Position numbers and translations under genes: made by a program. Below are positions 52,532-61,036 of a stretch of 64,000 bases of DNA, piece by piece (within the stretch, counting starts at the first letter, position 1; each line of letters begins with the position of its first letter). The notes under the pieces are model-generated. The model saw only the letters and a list, made by a program, of their open reading frames with translations. It searched no databases and was not told the DNA's origin. The DNA is from Actinophytocola algeriensis. GTDB taxonomy: Bacteria > Actinomycetota > Actinomycetes > Mycobacteriales > Pseudonocardiaceae. The stretch spans positions 753,698-817,697 of the forward strand of contig NZ_JACHJQ010000006.1 in assembly GCF_014203735.1 (NCBI RefSeq), written 5' to 3'.

Positions 52532-52679
52532 CGGAGCCTTCCAGCGGCCAAGTCATTCGGGGTTGTCCTTCTCCGGTTCAAGCGGGTTGTGACATTACCA
52601 GTGAATGCGCAACCCCTCTGCACCCAAAAGGGGACCGATCACCGCCAACGTGAACACCCTATGTGTTTAGTTCTAGGCT

Positions 52680-52703
52680 GTTCGAGTGAACTACCGTCGG
52701 TAG
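52680..52703. promoter_or_regulatory. Two adjoining dyads upstream of GGDEF-EAL gene
   Basis: GTTC-GAGT-GAAC (52680-52691) abuts CTACCG-T-CGGTAG (52691-52703), about 150 bases before the start. The 52532-52820 gap has no gene. No regulator assigned. Confidence 0.35.
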
Positions 52704-52820
52704 CGATCATTGCCGCACGCTGGGCGTGCACAGAACGCGACTGCCCTCCACTGATGGCGGAACGTAATCACCACACTACTCACGAACATATCTTGTTAGG
52801 CGTTGCCGACCGCCGTTTCG

Positions 52821-55112
52821 TCACGCTCCGACGATGTGCTCCGGCCGCACCGGCACCCGTGACAGCGCCAGGCCGGTCGCCGCGCGGATGGCCGCCGCGA
52901 TCGCGGGCGTCGACGACAGCGTCGGCGGCTCCCCTACGCCCCGCAACCCGTACGGCGCATGGGGGTCCGCGCGTTCGAGCACGTCGATCGTCATCGGCGG
53001 CATGTCCAGCACGGTCGGGATGAGGTAGTCGGTGAACGACGGGTTGCGCACCACGCCGTCGACGACCTGGATCTCCTCCATCACCGCGAGCCCGAGGCCC
53101 TGCGCGGACCCGCCCTGGATCTGCCCGAGCACCGCGTCCGGGTTCATGGCACGGCCGACGTCCTGCGCGCACGCCAGCTCCACGACCCGCACGAGCCCCA
53201 GCTCGACGTCGACGTCGACCACTGCCCGGTGCGCGGCGAACGCGTACTGCACGTGCGCGAAACCCTGCCCGGTCACGGGATCCAGCGGCGCAGTCGGCCG
53301 GTGCCGCCACTCGACGGTCCGCTCGACGACCTCGTCGCCGAGCACGTCGACGAGGTCCGCGAGCACCTCGTTCGTCGCGGACACCACCTTGCCACCCGCG
53401 AGCCCGGTCGCGGCGAACCCACGTGCGGCGGCCAGCTCCAGCACGCCCGCGCGGACCTCCTCGCACGCCGCCCTGACCGCGCCGCCCGTGACGTAACTCT
53501 GCCGCGACGCCGAGGACGACCCGGCAGAGCCGACGAAGGTGTTCGACGGCTGGATCTGCACCCGCTGCACACCCAGCTCGGTCCGCGCGATCTGCGCCTT
53601 CAGCGTCACCAGGCCCTGCCCGACCTCCGCGGCGGCGGTGTGCACGGACACCACCGGCTCGCCCGCGATGACCTCGAGCCGAACCCTGGCGGTCGAGTAG
53701 TCGTCGAAACCCTCGGAGAACCCGACGTTCTTGATGCCGACGCCGTACCCGACCCCGCGCACGACCCCTTCGCCGTGCGTCGTGTTGGACACGCCGCCGG
53801 GCAGCTCACGCAGGTCGCGCGGCCCGGTCGGGATCGCGGGCAGCGGCTTGGCGCGCACGAGCTCCAGCAGCTCGGCGACCGGTGCGGGTGAGTCGATCAC
53901 CTGACCGGTCGGCATGACCGTGCCGCGTTCGGCGGCGTTGCGGATGCGCAGGTCGACCGGGTCCATGTCGAGCGCGGCCGCGAGCTTGTCCATCTGCGAC
54001 TCGTACGCGAAGCACGCCTGCACCGCGCCGAAGCCGCGCATCGCGCCGCACGGCGGGTTGTTCGTGTAGACGCCGTAGCCGTCGATCCGCACGTTCGGCA
54101 CCCGGTAGGGGCCCGCGCCGAGCGTGGCCGCGTTGCCGGTGACGGCCGCGGTGGTGGACGCGTAGGCACCGCCGTCGAGGATGATCTCCGCCTTGACGTA
54201 GACGAGATCGCCGTCGCGGGTGGCGCCGTGCTCGTACCGCATCAGCGCGGGATGCCGGTGCACGTGCCCGAAGAACGACTCCTCGCGACCGTAGACGATC
54301 TTGACCGGCTTGCGCGTGTGCAGCGCGAGCAGGCAGGCGTGGACCTGCATCGACAGGTCCTCCCGCGCACCGAACGCGCCGCCGACACCCGCGAGGTGCA
54401 GGCGCACCTTGTCCTCGGGCATCGCCAGCGCCTTCGTGAGCTGCCGCTGGTCGGCGTGCAGCCACTGCGTGGCGATGTAGAGGTCGACACCGCCGTCCTC
54501 GGCGGGCACCGCGAGCCCGGACTCCGGGCCGAGGAAGGCCTGGTCCTGCATGCCGACCGTGTACTCGCCGGTGACCACGACGTCCGCGACCGGGTTCTCC
54601 TCGCCGAAGCGGATCGGCGCGTGGCGGACGATGTTGCCGCCCTCGTGCGCCGGGTGCAGGACCGGCGCGTCGGGACGCATCGCGGCCTCCGCGTCGGTGA
54701 CCGGCGTCAGCACCTCGTAGTCGACGACGATGCGGTCCGCGGCGCGGCGGGCGGTCTCGGGGTGGTCGGCGGCGACGATCGCGACCGGTTCCCCCTGGTA
54801 GCGCACGATGTCCACGGCGAGCACCGGCTGGTCCGGGTGCTCGAGACCGTAGATGTTGTCGGGCACGTCCTCGTGGGTGAGCACGGCGTGCACCCCGGGG
54901 AGCTTGAGCGCCTCGGTGATGTCGAGGCCCTTGACGCGCGCGTACGGGTGCGGGCTGCGCAGCGTGGCGCCCCACAGCATGTCGTCGGCCCACAGGTCGG
55001 ACGAGTACGCGAACTCGCCGCGGGTCTTCTGCGCGCCGTCCGGCCGCATCGGGCTGTCCCCGACCCCACCGGTGACATTGGTGATGAGCGGCTGCTGGGT
55101 GGTGGTGGTCAT
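52821..55112 (-). CDS. xdhA: Xanthine dehydrogenase, molybdopterin subunit
   Basis: 763 residues from the ATG at 55112 (ATGA overlap with the deaminase gene). Moco-binding segments GGAFGARED, GAMRGFGAVQ and GQGLVTLKAQIARTELG, plus the catalytic Glu in GVGEPPTLSS, are present; PDGAQKTRGEFAYSSDL starts the first domain. It oxidises hypoxanthine/xanthine to urate with the FAD and Fe-S subunits encoded in the same operon. Confidence 0.92.
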   Translation of the reverse strand: MTTTTQQPLITNVTGGVGDSPMRPDGAQKTRGEFAYSSDLWADDMLWGATLRSPHPYARVKGLDITEALKLPGVHAVLTHEDVPDNIYGLEHPDQPVLAVDIVRYQGEPVAIVAADHPETARRAADRIVVDYEVLTPVTDAEAAMRPDAPVLHPAHEGGNIVRHAPIRFGEENPVADVVVTGEYTVGMQDQAFLGPESGLAVPAEDGGVDLYIATQWLHADQRQLTKALAMPEDKVRLHLAGVGGAFGAREDLSMQVHACLLALHTRKPVKIVYGREESFFGHVHRHPALMRYEHGATRDGDLVYVKAEIILDGGAYASTTAAVTGNAATLGAGPYRVPNVRIDGYGVYTNNPPCGAMRGFGAVQACFAYESQMDKLAAALDMDPVDLRIRNAAERGTVMPTGQVIDSPAPVAELLELVRAKPLPAIPTGPRDLRELPGGVSNTTHGEGVVRGVGYGVGIKNVGFSEGFDDYSTARVRLEVIAGEPVVSVHTAAAEVGQGLVTLKAQIARTELGVQRVQIQPSNTFVGSAGSSSASRQSYVTGGAVRAACEEVRAGVLELAAARGFAATGLAGGKVVSATNEVLADLVDVLGDEVVERTVEWRHRPTAPLDPVTGQGFAHVQYAFAAHRAVVDVDVELGLVRVVELACAQDVGRAMNPDAVLGQIQGGSAQGLGLAVMEEIQVVDGVVRNPSFTDYLIPTVLDMPPMTIDVLERADPHAPYGLRGVGEPPTLSSTPAIAAAIRAATGLALSRVPVRPEHIVGA

Positions 55113-56470
55113 GATTTCTCCGCCAGCGCTCGGGACGCGGCGCCCAGTGCCGTGGCGGCGTCCGCCTCGGACACGGTGCGGACCTCGTCGTCCTCGACGA
55201 TCACGTTGCCGCCCGCGAGCAGCAGCGCGAGCGGCGGCAGCGCGCCGAACACCAGTGCCGCCACCGGATCGGTGATGCCCGCGTGGTTCATGCCGGTCAG
55301 CCGCCACACGGCCAGGTCGGCCTGCTTGCCCGCCTCGAGCGAGCCGATCTCGGCCTCGCGGCCCAGGACACGCGCGCCGCCTCGGGTGGCGAGCCACAGC
55401 CCGTCGCGGGCGGTGGCCGAGTGCGGGCCGTTCTTCTGCCTGGCCAGGTACACCGCCTGGCGCAGCTCGATCCCGAGCCCACCGTCCTCATTGGACGCGG
55501 CACCGTCGACGCCGAGGCCGACCGGGCACCCGGCGTGCACCAGGTCCTGCACCCGGGCGATGCCGGCACCGAGGCGGGAGTTGGAGGTCGGGCAGTGCGC
55601 GACGCCCGTGCCGGTCGCGCCGAGCCGGGCGACCGCGTCGTCGGAGAAGTGGATGCCGTGCGCGAACCACACGTCCTCGCCGAGCCAGTCGAGCCGGTCG
55701 GCCAGCTCGGCCGGGGTGCAGCCGTACTCGTCGAGGCACTGGCGTTCCTCGTCGAGGGTCTCCGCGAGGTGGGTGTGGAGGCGGACACCCTTGTCCCGCG
55801 CCAGTTCCGTCGCCTTGCGCATCAGGTCCTCGCTCACCGAGAACGGCGAGCACGGCCCGACCGCGATCCGCGTGAACGAACCCGGCGACGGGTCGTGGAA
55901 CGCGTCGATGGCGGCCGCGGTGCCGGTGAGCGCGCCGTCCAGGGTCTCGACGATCGAGTCCGGCGGCAGACCGCCCTGCGACTCGCCGCGGTCCATGGAC
56001 CCGCGCACACCGTGCAGCCGGATGCCGACCGTGCGCGCGGCCTCGACGGTCGCGCCGAAGGTGTCACCGGCGTTCCGCGGGATGACGTAGTGGTGGTCGG
56101 CGGCGGTCGTGCAACCGGTGCGGGCGAGCCGGGTGAGGCCCGCGACCGCCGCGGTGTGGACGATCGTCTCGTCGATGCCGGCCCACACCGGGTACAGCGC
56201 GGTCAGCCACTCGTACAGCGTGGCGTCCTGCGCGTAGCCGCGGGTGGCCCACTGGTAGAGGTGGTGGTGGGTGTTGACGAAGCCCGGCGTGACGAGGCAG
56301 CCGGTGCCGTCGATCCACCGGTCGGCCGCCGGCCCGGGTGGCGCGGCGCCGTCGCCGACCGCCTCGATGATCCCGTCGGTCACGACGACGTGCCCGTAGC
56401 GGTACTCGGTGCCCGCGCCTTCGCCGCCGTCGACGGTGGCGATGGCGGCGTTCTCGATGATGGTCCTCAT
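55109..56470 (-). CDS. Amidohydrolase: 8-oxoguanine/guanine-type deaminase
   Basis: 453 residues; ATG at 56470 overlaps the Fe-S subunit stop. The metal-binding HxH (VNTHHHLYQW), LHTHLAET, the His of WFAHGIHF and VDGAASNEDG match the 8-oxoguanine deaminase/chlorohydrolase branch of cytosine-type amidohydrolases. It would form urate from 8-oxoguanine, or xanthine from guanine, feeding this operon; the choice between these is open. Confidence 0.87.
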   Translation of the reverse strand: MRTIIENAAIATVDGGEGAGTEYRYGHVVVTDGIIEAVGDGAAPPGPAADRWIDGTGCLVTPGFVNTHHHLYQWATRGYAQDATLYEWLTALYPVWAGIDETIVHTAAVAGLTRLARTGCTTAADHHYVIPRNAGDTFGATVEAARTVGIRLHGVRGSMDRGESQGGLPPDSIVETLDGALTGTAAAIDAFHDPSPGSFTRIAVGPCSPFSVSEDLMRKATELARDKGVRLHTHLAETLDEERQCLDEYGCTPAELADRLDWLGEDVWFAHGIHFSDDAVARLGATGTGVAHCPTSNSRLGAGIARVQDLVHAGCPVGLGVDGAASNEDGGLGIELRQAVYLARQKNGPHSATARDGLWLATRGGARVLGREAEIGSLEAGKQADLAVWRLTGMNHAGITDPVAALVFGALPPLALLLAGGNVIVEDDEVRTVSEADAATALGAASRALAEKS

Positions 56471-56943
56471 GACCGCTGCTCCTTCACGGCCACCGCGGCC
56501 ATCCGCACCGCGTCGAGGATCTTCTCGTACCCCGTGCAGCGGCACAGGTTCCCGGCCAGCGCCTCGCGGATCTCGGCGTCACTCGCGTCCGGCTTGCGGT
56601 GCACGAGGTCGTGCGCGGCGACCACCAGCCCCGGCGTGCAGAAGCCGCACTGGACCGCGCCGGTGCGGACGAACGCGTCCTGCACCGGGTCCAGCTCCTC
56701 CGCGCTGCCGAGCCCTTCGACGGTCCGCACCGACCGGCCCTCGACCTGGCCGGCGGCGACGAGACACGCGCACACCGGCGTGCCGTCGAGGTAGACCGTG
56801 CAGGAGCCGCATTCCCCCTGTTCACAGGCGTTCTTGGCGCCAGGCAGACCGAGGCGCTCACGCAGGACGTACAGCAGGCTCTCGCCCGGCCACACGTCGT
56901 CCGCGGTGCGCTGCTCGCCGTTGACCTCCACATTGACCCGCAT
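56467..56943 (-). CDS. xdhC: Xanthine dehydrogenase, [2Fe-2S] subunit
   Basis: 158 residues. The first cluster is bound by CEQGECGSC plus the later CAC; the second by QCGFCTPG and LCRCTGY. ATG overlaps the FAD-subunit stop (taatg). Transfers electrons from Mo to FAD. Confidence 0.94.
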   Translation of the reverse strand: MRVNVEVNGEQRTADDVWPGESLLYVLRERLGLPGAKNACEQGECGSCTVYLDGTPVCACLVAAGQVEGRSVRTVEGLGSAEELDPVQDAFVRTGAVQCGFCTPGLVVAAHDLVHRKPDASDAEIREALAGNLCRCTGYEKILDAVRMAAVAVKEQRS

Positions 56944-57806
56944 TACTTCGCAACCTCCTGCGGTACCGATCGCCACGCCCAGCCGAGTGTGCGGCGGGCG
57001 AGCACGGACAGCGCGTGGCGGCGGTAGGCCGCGGTCCCGCGCACGTCGTCTATGGGGCGCGCGGCGGCGCCGACCAGTTCGCCGAACGCCCGCACGATGT
57101 TCTCCTGCAACGGTTCGCCTGACCCCCACGGCAGCTCGGCGGCCGCGAACCGCTCGGCCTCCAGCGCCCGCAACGGGGTCGGCCCCGCGGATCCGATGCC
57201 GGTGCCGACACCCTTGCCGGCCACGTCGAGCGTGACCGCGAACGAGCAGACCGCGATGACCATCGCGTTGCGGGTGCCGACCTTCGCGAACTGCTGCGGC
57301 CCGGCGGCCTCCGGCACCTGGATGGCCACGATCAGCTCGTCCGGTTCGAGCGCGGACTTCTTGGGCGCGGTGAAGAACTCCCGCGCGGGCACGGTCCTGC
57401 TGCCCCTGGTGGAGGCCACCTCGATGTCGGCGCCGACGGCGACCAGCGGCGGGTGCGCGTCCCCGGCGGGCGACGCGGAGCCGAGGTTGCCGCCGACCGT
57501 GCCCCGGTTGCGGATCTGTGGTGACCCGACGGTCCGCGCCGCCATCGCGAGCCCGGGCAGGACGTCACCCAGCTCGGTCACGATCCGCGTGTACGGCACG
57601 GTCGCGCCGAGCCGGACGTGCCCGTTCTCCCGGGTCCACCCGGACAGCTCGGTGACCAGGCCGAGGTCGAGCAGAGCGGGCGGGCGGCGGACGTCGAAGT
57701 TCAGCTCCACCATCACGTCCGTGCCACCCGCGATCGGCACGGCGTCCGGGAACTCCGCCTTCATCGCCAGTGCTTCGTCCAATGTGGACGGTCGAAGGAA
57801 GTCCAT
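56943..57806 (-). CDS. xdhB: Xanthine dehydrogenase, FAD subunit
   Basis: 287 residues from the ATG at 57806. FAD-binding IAGGTDVMVELNFDV and the TVGGNLGSASPAGD loop are characteristic of CO-DH/XDH medium subunits. Starts 2 bases after the uricase stop. Confidence 0.93.
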   Translation of the reverse strand: MDFLRPSTLDEALAMKAEFPDAVPIAGGTDVMVELNFDVRRPPALLDLGLVTELSGWTRENGHVRLGATVPYTRIVTELGDVLPGLAMAARTVGSPQIRNRGTVGGNLGSASPAGDAHPPLVAVGADIEVASTRGSRTVPAREFFTAPKKSALEPDELIVAIQVPEAAGPQQFAKVGTRNAMVIAVCSFAVTLDVAGKGVGTGIGSAGPTPLRALEAERFAAAELPWGSGEPLQENIVRAFGELVGAAARPIDDVRGTAAYRRHALSVLARRTLGWAWRSVPQEVAK

Positions 57807-57808
57807 GG

Positions 57809-58672
57809 TCACCACCACGCGAGCCCGGGGTCGGGCGCGCCGTCCCGTACCACCCCGCCCTCGATGAGCCCGTACGGCCGGTCGGCGGCGAAGAACACCT
57901 CGCCGGGGTTGTCCAGCTCGAACGGTGACAGGTCGACGAGGAAGTGGTGCTTGTTCGGCAGCGACAGCCGCACCTCGGCCAGTTCCTCGCGGTGCCGCAG
58001 CACCCGCTCGCCCATCGCGTGCAGGGTCTGTTGCAGCGAAAGGGAGTGCGTGTCGGCGAACGCCTCGACGAGGTGACGAGCGGCCTCCCGGTGCGAGGTG
58101 TTCCAGTCCGTGTCAGCGGCGGACGCGTGCCGCCAGTCGGCGCGCACGGCGGTGGCGAGGATGCGGTCGTGCGTCTCGGGCAGCGTGGTGTACCGGTCGG
58201 AGTGGAAGCCGTGGAACTCCGACCCGGTCGTGTTCATGACCACGAGGTCGTCCACGCCGGACACCACGGTCGCCGCGGTGCCGTCGTAGGTGACGGTCGT
58301 CGTGCGGGTGCCCGAGTCGCGGACGAACGAGTGGTCCGCGACCCGTGCCCAGCTGTACTGCTCGATCCGCACGCGGGCGCGGTGGATCGTGGGCGTGGCG
58401 TCGACGAAGTGCCGCGCGAGCCGCAGCGCGAACGCCTCGATCGAGGAGATCCCGTCGCGGGCGAACGCGAAGACCGTGTTCTTCTGCGTGTCGGTGGGCA
58501 GCACGCCCGCGTTGTCGCCGGTCAGGTGCGTGGCGGCGAGGTCGCCGGCCAGCGCGGTGCTGACGTTGAGGTCGGTGACCTCGTGGCGGTCGTCGTGCCG
58601 GTCGACCCGAACGAGTCGGGTCTCGGCTTTGCCGTACTGGTTGTCGCCGAGGCGGATGTCGTGATCGGTCAA
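57809..58672 (-). CDS. Urate oxidase (uricase), cofactor-independent
   Basis: 287 residues with a TTG start (gggag ahead of it). Residues NQYGKAETRLVRV, the catalytic TDTQKNT motif and SLPNKHHFLVDLSPF are conserved; two T-fold domains. Oxidises urate to 5-hydroxyisourate. Placed between hydroxyisourate hydrolase and XDH genes. Confidence 0.94.
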   Translation of the reverse strand: MTDHDIRLGDNQYGKAETRLVRVDRHDDRHEVTDLNVSTALAGDLAATHLTGDNAGVLPTDTQKNTVFAFARDGISSIEAFALRLARHFVDATPTIHRARVRIEQYSWARVADHSFVRDSGTRTTTVTYDGTAATVVSGVDDLVVMNTTGSEFHGFHSDRYTTLPETHDRILATAVRADWRHASAADTDWNTSHREAARHLVEAFADTHSLSLQQTLHAMGERVLRHREELAEVRLSLPNKHHFLVDLSPFELDNPGEVFFAADRPYGLIEGGVVRDGAPDPGLAWW

Positions 58673-58678
58673 CGTGGG

Positions 58679-58975
58679 TCAGCTCCCGCGGTAGGTCGAG
58701 TAGCCGTACGGGCTGATGAGCAGCGGCACGTGGTAGTGGCTGTCGTCGGTGACCCGGAAGGCGACGGTGACCTCGGGGTAGAACTCACCGCGGATCTCGA
58801 AGACGAGCCGGTACACACCGGGCTCGGCGGTGTCCCAGCCGGAGATGCGCCCGTCGTCGTCGGTGTGCCCGTCGGCGATGGTGCGCCAGCCGTCGTCGTG
58901 CAGTTCGAGCCGCACGGGCACACCCGTGGCGGGCCGCCCCTCGCTCGTGTCGAGGACGTGGGTGGAGAGACTCAT
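58679..58975 (-). CDS. uraH: 5-hydroxyisourate hydrolase
   Basis: 98 residues, transthyretin-like. LSTHVLDTSEGRPA and the C-terminal YRGS are the enzyme's signatures. Converts 5-hydroxyisourate to OHCU. Start overlaps the uraD stop (ATGA). Confidence 0.95.
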   Translation of the reverse strand: MSLSTHVLDTSEGRPATGVPVRLELHDDGWRTIADGHTDDDGRISGWDTAEPGVYRLVFEIRGEFYPEVTVAFRVTDDSHYHVPLLISPYGYSTYRGS

Positions 58976-59463
58976 CCGAACGCCTTCCCGAGCCGCAGGT
59001 CCACGATCTTGCGCAGCTCCTCGCGGACCACGTCGCGTTCGGCCGCCGGGTCGTTGCCGAGGCGGGCGCGCAGGGCGGCCAGCATCTCCTCGCCCGTCAG
59101 CCCGGTGGCACAGATGAGGAAGACGTGCCCGAACCGCTCCTCGTAGACGACGTTGCCCGCCGCCAGGTCCTCGTCCGGGGTGGCGCCCGCCTGCTCCTCA
59201 CGGGACCAGGCGGCCTCCGGCCCGGGCCCGGTCGCGCGCTCCCCGATGCGCGGGTGGGCGGCGAGCGCGTGCTCGACGTCGGCCCAGTCGAGCGCGCGGA
59301 GGACCTGCTCGGAGACACTCCGCAGCTGGGCGAGGTCGTGGTACGGGCGCCGGGCGAGGATCTCGTCGGCCCAGCGGCGGGACGCGCAGCAGGCGAGCAG
59401 GTCGTGCTCCGCGGCCGCGGCCTCCTCGGCGTTCAGCCGGTCGAGTGGTGAGTCGTCGGACAT
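58972..59463 (-). CDS. uraD: OHCU decarboxylase
   Basis: 163 residues, all-helical. The catalytic His lies in AHPRIGER; RPYHDLAQL and EERFGHVFLICATG are conserved. Produces S-allantoin from OHCU. First gene of the seven-gene operon, so the promoter should be in 59464-59510. Confidence 0.94.
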   Translation of the reverse strand: MSDDSPLDRLNAEEAAAAEHDLLACCASRRWADEILARRPYHDLAQLRSVSEQVLRALDWADVEHALAAHPRIGERATGPGPEAAWSREEQAGATPDEDLAAGNVVYEERFGHVFLICATGLTGEEMLAALRARLGNDPAAERDVVREELRKIVDLRLGKAFG

Positions 59464-59510
59464 CCTCGGGACTGTACCGGCGTTGTGGCTGGCTGACAGA
59501 CTCTTCCGCC

Positions 59511-59774
59511 GTGGACGGTTTGGTCACGACTCTGGTCGCCGTGGGCGGCACCCTGGCCGGGTCGGGCCTCACTTACCTGTTCGGGTGGTTCACCGCCCGG
59601 CGGGCGGAGCGCGTCGGGCGCGCGGAACGCCTCCGGCAGGACCGGATCGCGGCGTTCACTTCCTTTGCTGGTGCGATCACCGGACTCCGCCAGTCGGTGG
59701 TCACGGCGTGGTTCGCACGGCGTGACGGCCCCGCGCCCACGGAGCAGACGGAGGCCGACCGCCTCGTCAGGTAG
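59511..59774 (+). CDS. Short membrane-anchored protein, possibly truncated
   Basis: 87 residues from GTG. One N-terminal helix (LVTTLVAVGGTLAGSGLTYLFGW) then a basic coiled-coil-like stretch (RRAERVGRAERLRQDR). Similar actinobacterial proteins run well past the point where this one stops (EADRLVR), so the C-terminus may have been lost. Overlaps the XRE gene by 8 bases, tail to tail. Confidence 0.5.
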   Translation: MDGLVTTLVAVGGTLAGSGLTYLFGWFTARRAERVGRAERLRQDRIAAFTSFAGAITGLRQSVVTAWFARRDGPAPTEQTEADRLVR

Positions 59775-59988
59775 GCGGCTCCTCCTCGTCCACCCATTCG
59801 AGGAGGTCGCCCGGCTGGCACTGCAGCACCCGGCACATCGCCTCCAGCGTGGAGAAGCGCACCGCCTTCGCGCGGCCGTTCTTCAGTACCGCCACGTTCG
59901 CCGGGGTGAGGCCCACCTTCTCGGCGAACTCCCCCACGCTCATCTTCCGTTTGGCCAGTTCGACGTCGATGCGCACGACGATCGGCAT
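59767..59988 (-). CDS. XRE family transcriptional regulator (small)
   Basis: 73 residues, almost all helix-turn-helix: VELAKRKMSVGEFAEKVGLTP and NVAVLKNGRAKAVRFSTLEAMCRVL, then CQPGDLLEW. This YozG-like type typically pairs with DUF2975. ATG overlaps the DUF2975 stop. Confidence 0.92.
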   Translation of the reverse strand: MPIVVRIDVELAKRKMSVGEFAEKVGLTPANVAVLKNGRAKAVRFSTLEAMCRVLQCQPGDLLEWVDEEEPPT

Positions 59989-60470
59989 CAGATCACCGAC
60001 TCCATGTCGCTGCGCAGCGTCGTGGCCTGGCGCAGCAGTGCGCGCATCACCACCATCAGCAGTCCCAGCACGGTGACCCCCGTCGTCAGCAGGAACAGCA
60101 CGAGGGGGACGCCGGGGTCGTCGGCGTTGAACCCCACGAACAGGAACACGCCGACGAGCACCACCCAGCCCGCGGCGATGGCCCACACGATCGCGTTCAC
60201 CCACCTCATCGCGTCCTCGGTGAAGATGCGGTCCTTCTGGACCATGGTGAGCAGCTTCCAGGTCGCCACGATCACCACCTGCACGCACAGCACGAGGAAG
60301 ATTGCGATCACGGTCGCAGGCCACCGGAAGGGTGCGGCGTCCGGGTTCTCCCTGGCCATGTCCGCGAACTGCCCGGGCAGCGACATCACCTGGAACAGGA
60401 CGAGAATCCCGAACAACACCACGAGGAACACGCGGAGCGGGACCACGACGGCCCGATGCACACCGATCAT
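59988..60470 (-). CDS. DUF2975 membrane protein
   Basis: 160 residues with four membrane helices (VFLVVLFGILVLFQV; ATVIAIFLVLCVQVVIVATW; AIVWAIAAGWVVLVGVFLFV; VLFLLTTGVTVLGLLMVV) and the loop QKDRIFTEDAMRWVNAI. Cotranscribed with the XRE gene; such pairs probably form a membrane-signal or self-regulating unit of unknown role. Confidence 0.88.
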   Translation of the reverse strand: MIGVHRAVVVPLRVFLVVLFGILVLFQVMSLPGQFADMARENPDAAPFRWPATVIAIFLVLCVQVVIVATWKLLTMVQKDRIFTEDAMRWVNAIVWAIAAGWVVLVGVFLFVGFNADDPGVPLVLFLLTTGVTVLGLLMVVMRALLRQATTLRSDMESVI

Positions 60471-60472
60471 GC

Positions 60473-60509
60473 ATCGAGTATCGACATCTACCTATCGAAA
60501 GTCAATCGA
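60473..60509. promoter_or_regulatory. Four ATCGA repeats before DUF2975/XRE
   Basis: ATCGA occurs at 60473, 60480, 60494 and 60505, the last within ATCGAT, just upstream of the DUF2975 start. Likely site for the XRE protein. Confidence 0.45.
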
Positions 60510-60544
60510 TGGGGTCCCGTGCCGTCACGAGACCCCCACTCACG

Positions 60545-60925
60545 TCAGTCCAGGACGGCCAGCGCGTCGATCTCCACCAGCAGGCCCTCGGGGAGGCCGA
60601 CGTAGACGGTCGTGCGGGCCGGGAAGGACTCCTCGAAGAACTCGCGGTACGCGTCGTTCAGCTCGCCGAAGTGGGCCGTGTCGGTGAGGTAGACGCGGCA
60701 CATGATCACGTCGTCGAGGGTGGCACCGCCCGCCTCGAGGACCCGGCGCACGTTCTGCATGACCTGGCGGGTCTGCTCGGTGACCGTGGTCCCGACGATC
60801 TCGTTCGTCGAGGGGTCGAACGCCACCTGGCCGGCCACCTGCAGGATGTTGCCCTTGCGGATGCCGTGCGTGAGCGGCACCGTCGGGATCTTCGTTCCCT
60901 CCGGGTGGATCGCGACCTTCGCCAT
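60545..60925 (-). CDS. ridA: RidA family enamine/imine deaminase
   Basis: 126 residues from the ATG at 60925 with gaggag upstream. The family pattern VAGQVAFDPSTNE, CRVYLTDTAHF and PARTTVYVGLP with the terminal EIDALA is complete; the Arg that contacts the substrate carboxylate is in CRVYL. It clears reactive enamines left by PLP enzymes, fitting the PLP lyase gene across the divergent promoter. Confidence 0.92.
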   Translation of the reverse strand: MAKVAIHPEGTKIPTVPLTHGIRKGNILQVAGQVAFDPSTNEIVGTTVTEQTRQVMQNVRRVLEAGGATLDDVIMCRVYLTDTAHFGELNDAYREFFEESFPARTTVYVGLPEGLLVEIDALAVLD

Positions 60926-61036
60926 CAGTTGCTCCTCCTCGTTTCCGGGTTGTCGATGTAGATCACCTCGCCGACCTCGCGAGACGCGACGTGCACAGTG
61001 TGGCCCGGCATCAGTTGCTCCTCCTCGTTTCCGGGT
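60923..61036. repeat. Duplication of iclR end plus displaced iclR fragment
   Basis: 28 bases at 60923-60950 are identical to 61009-61036; the stretch between them (60950-61007) is about 88% like 61441-61498 inside iclR. Confidence 0.8.
60925..61011 (-). CDS. 28-residue coupled mini-ORF derived from iclR
   Basis: ATG at 61011 overlaps the iclR stop and the TGA at 60925 overlaps the ridA start, with gaggag in front. The product, GHTVHVASREVGEVIYID followed by NPETRRSN, is an internal IclR segment (~residues 92-110) joined to the IclR C-terminus. Translation is plausible; function is doubtful. Confidence 0.5.
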   Translation of the reverse strand: MPGHTVHVASREVGEVIYIDNPETRRSN

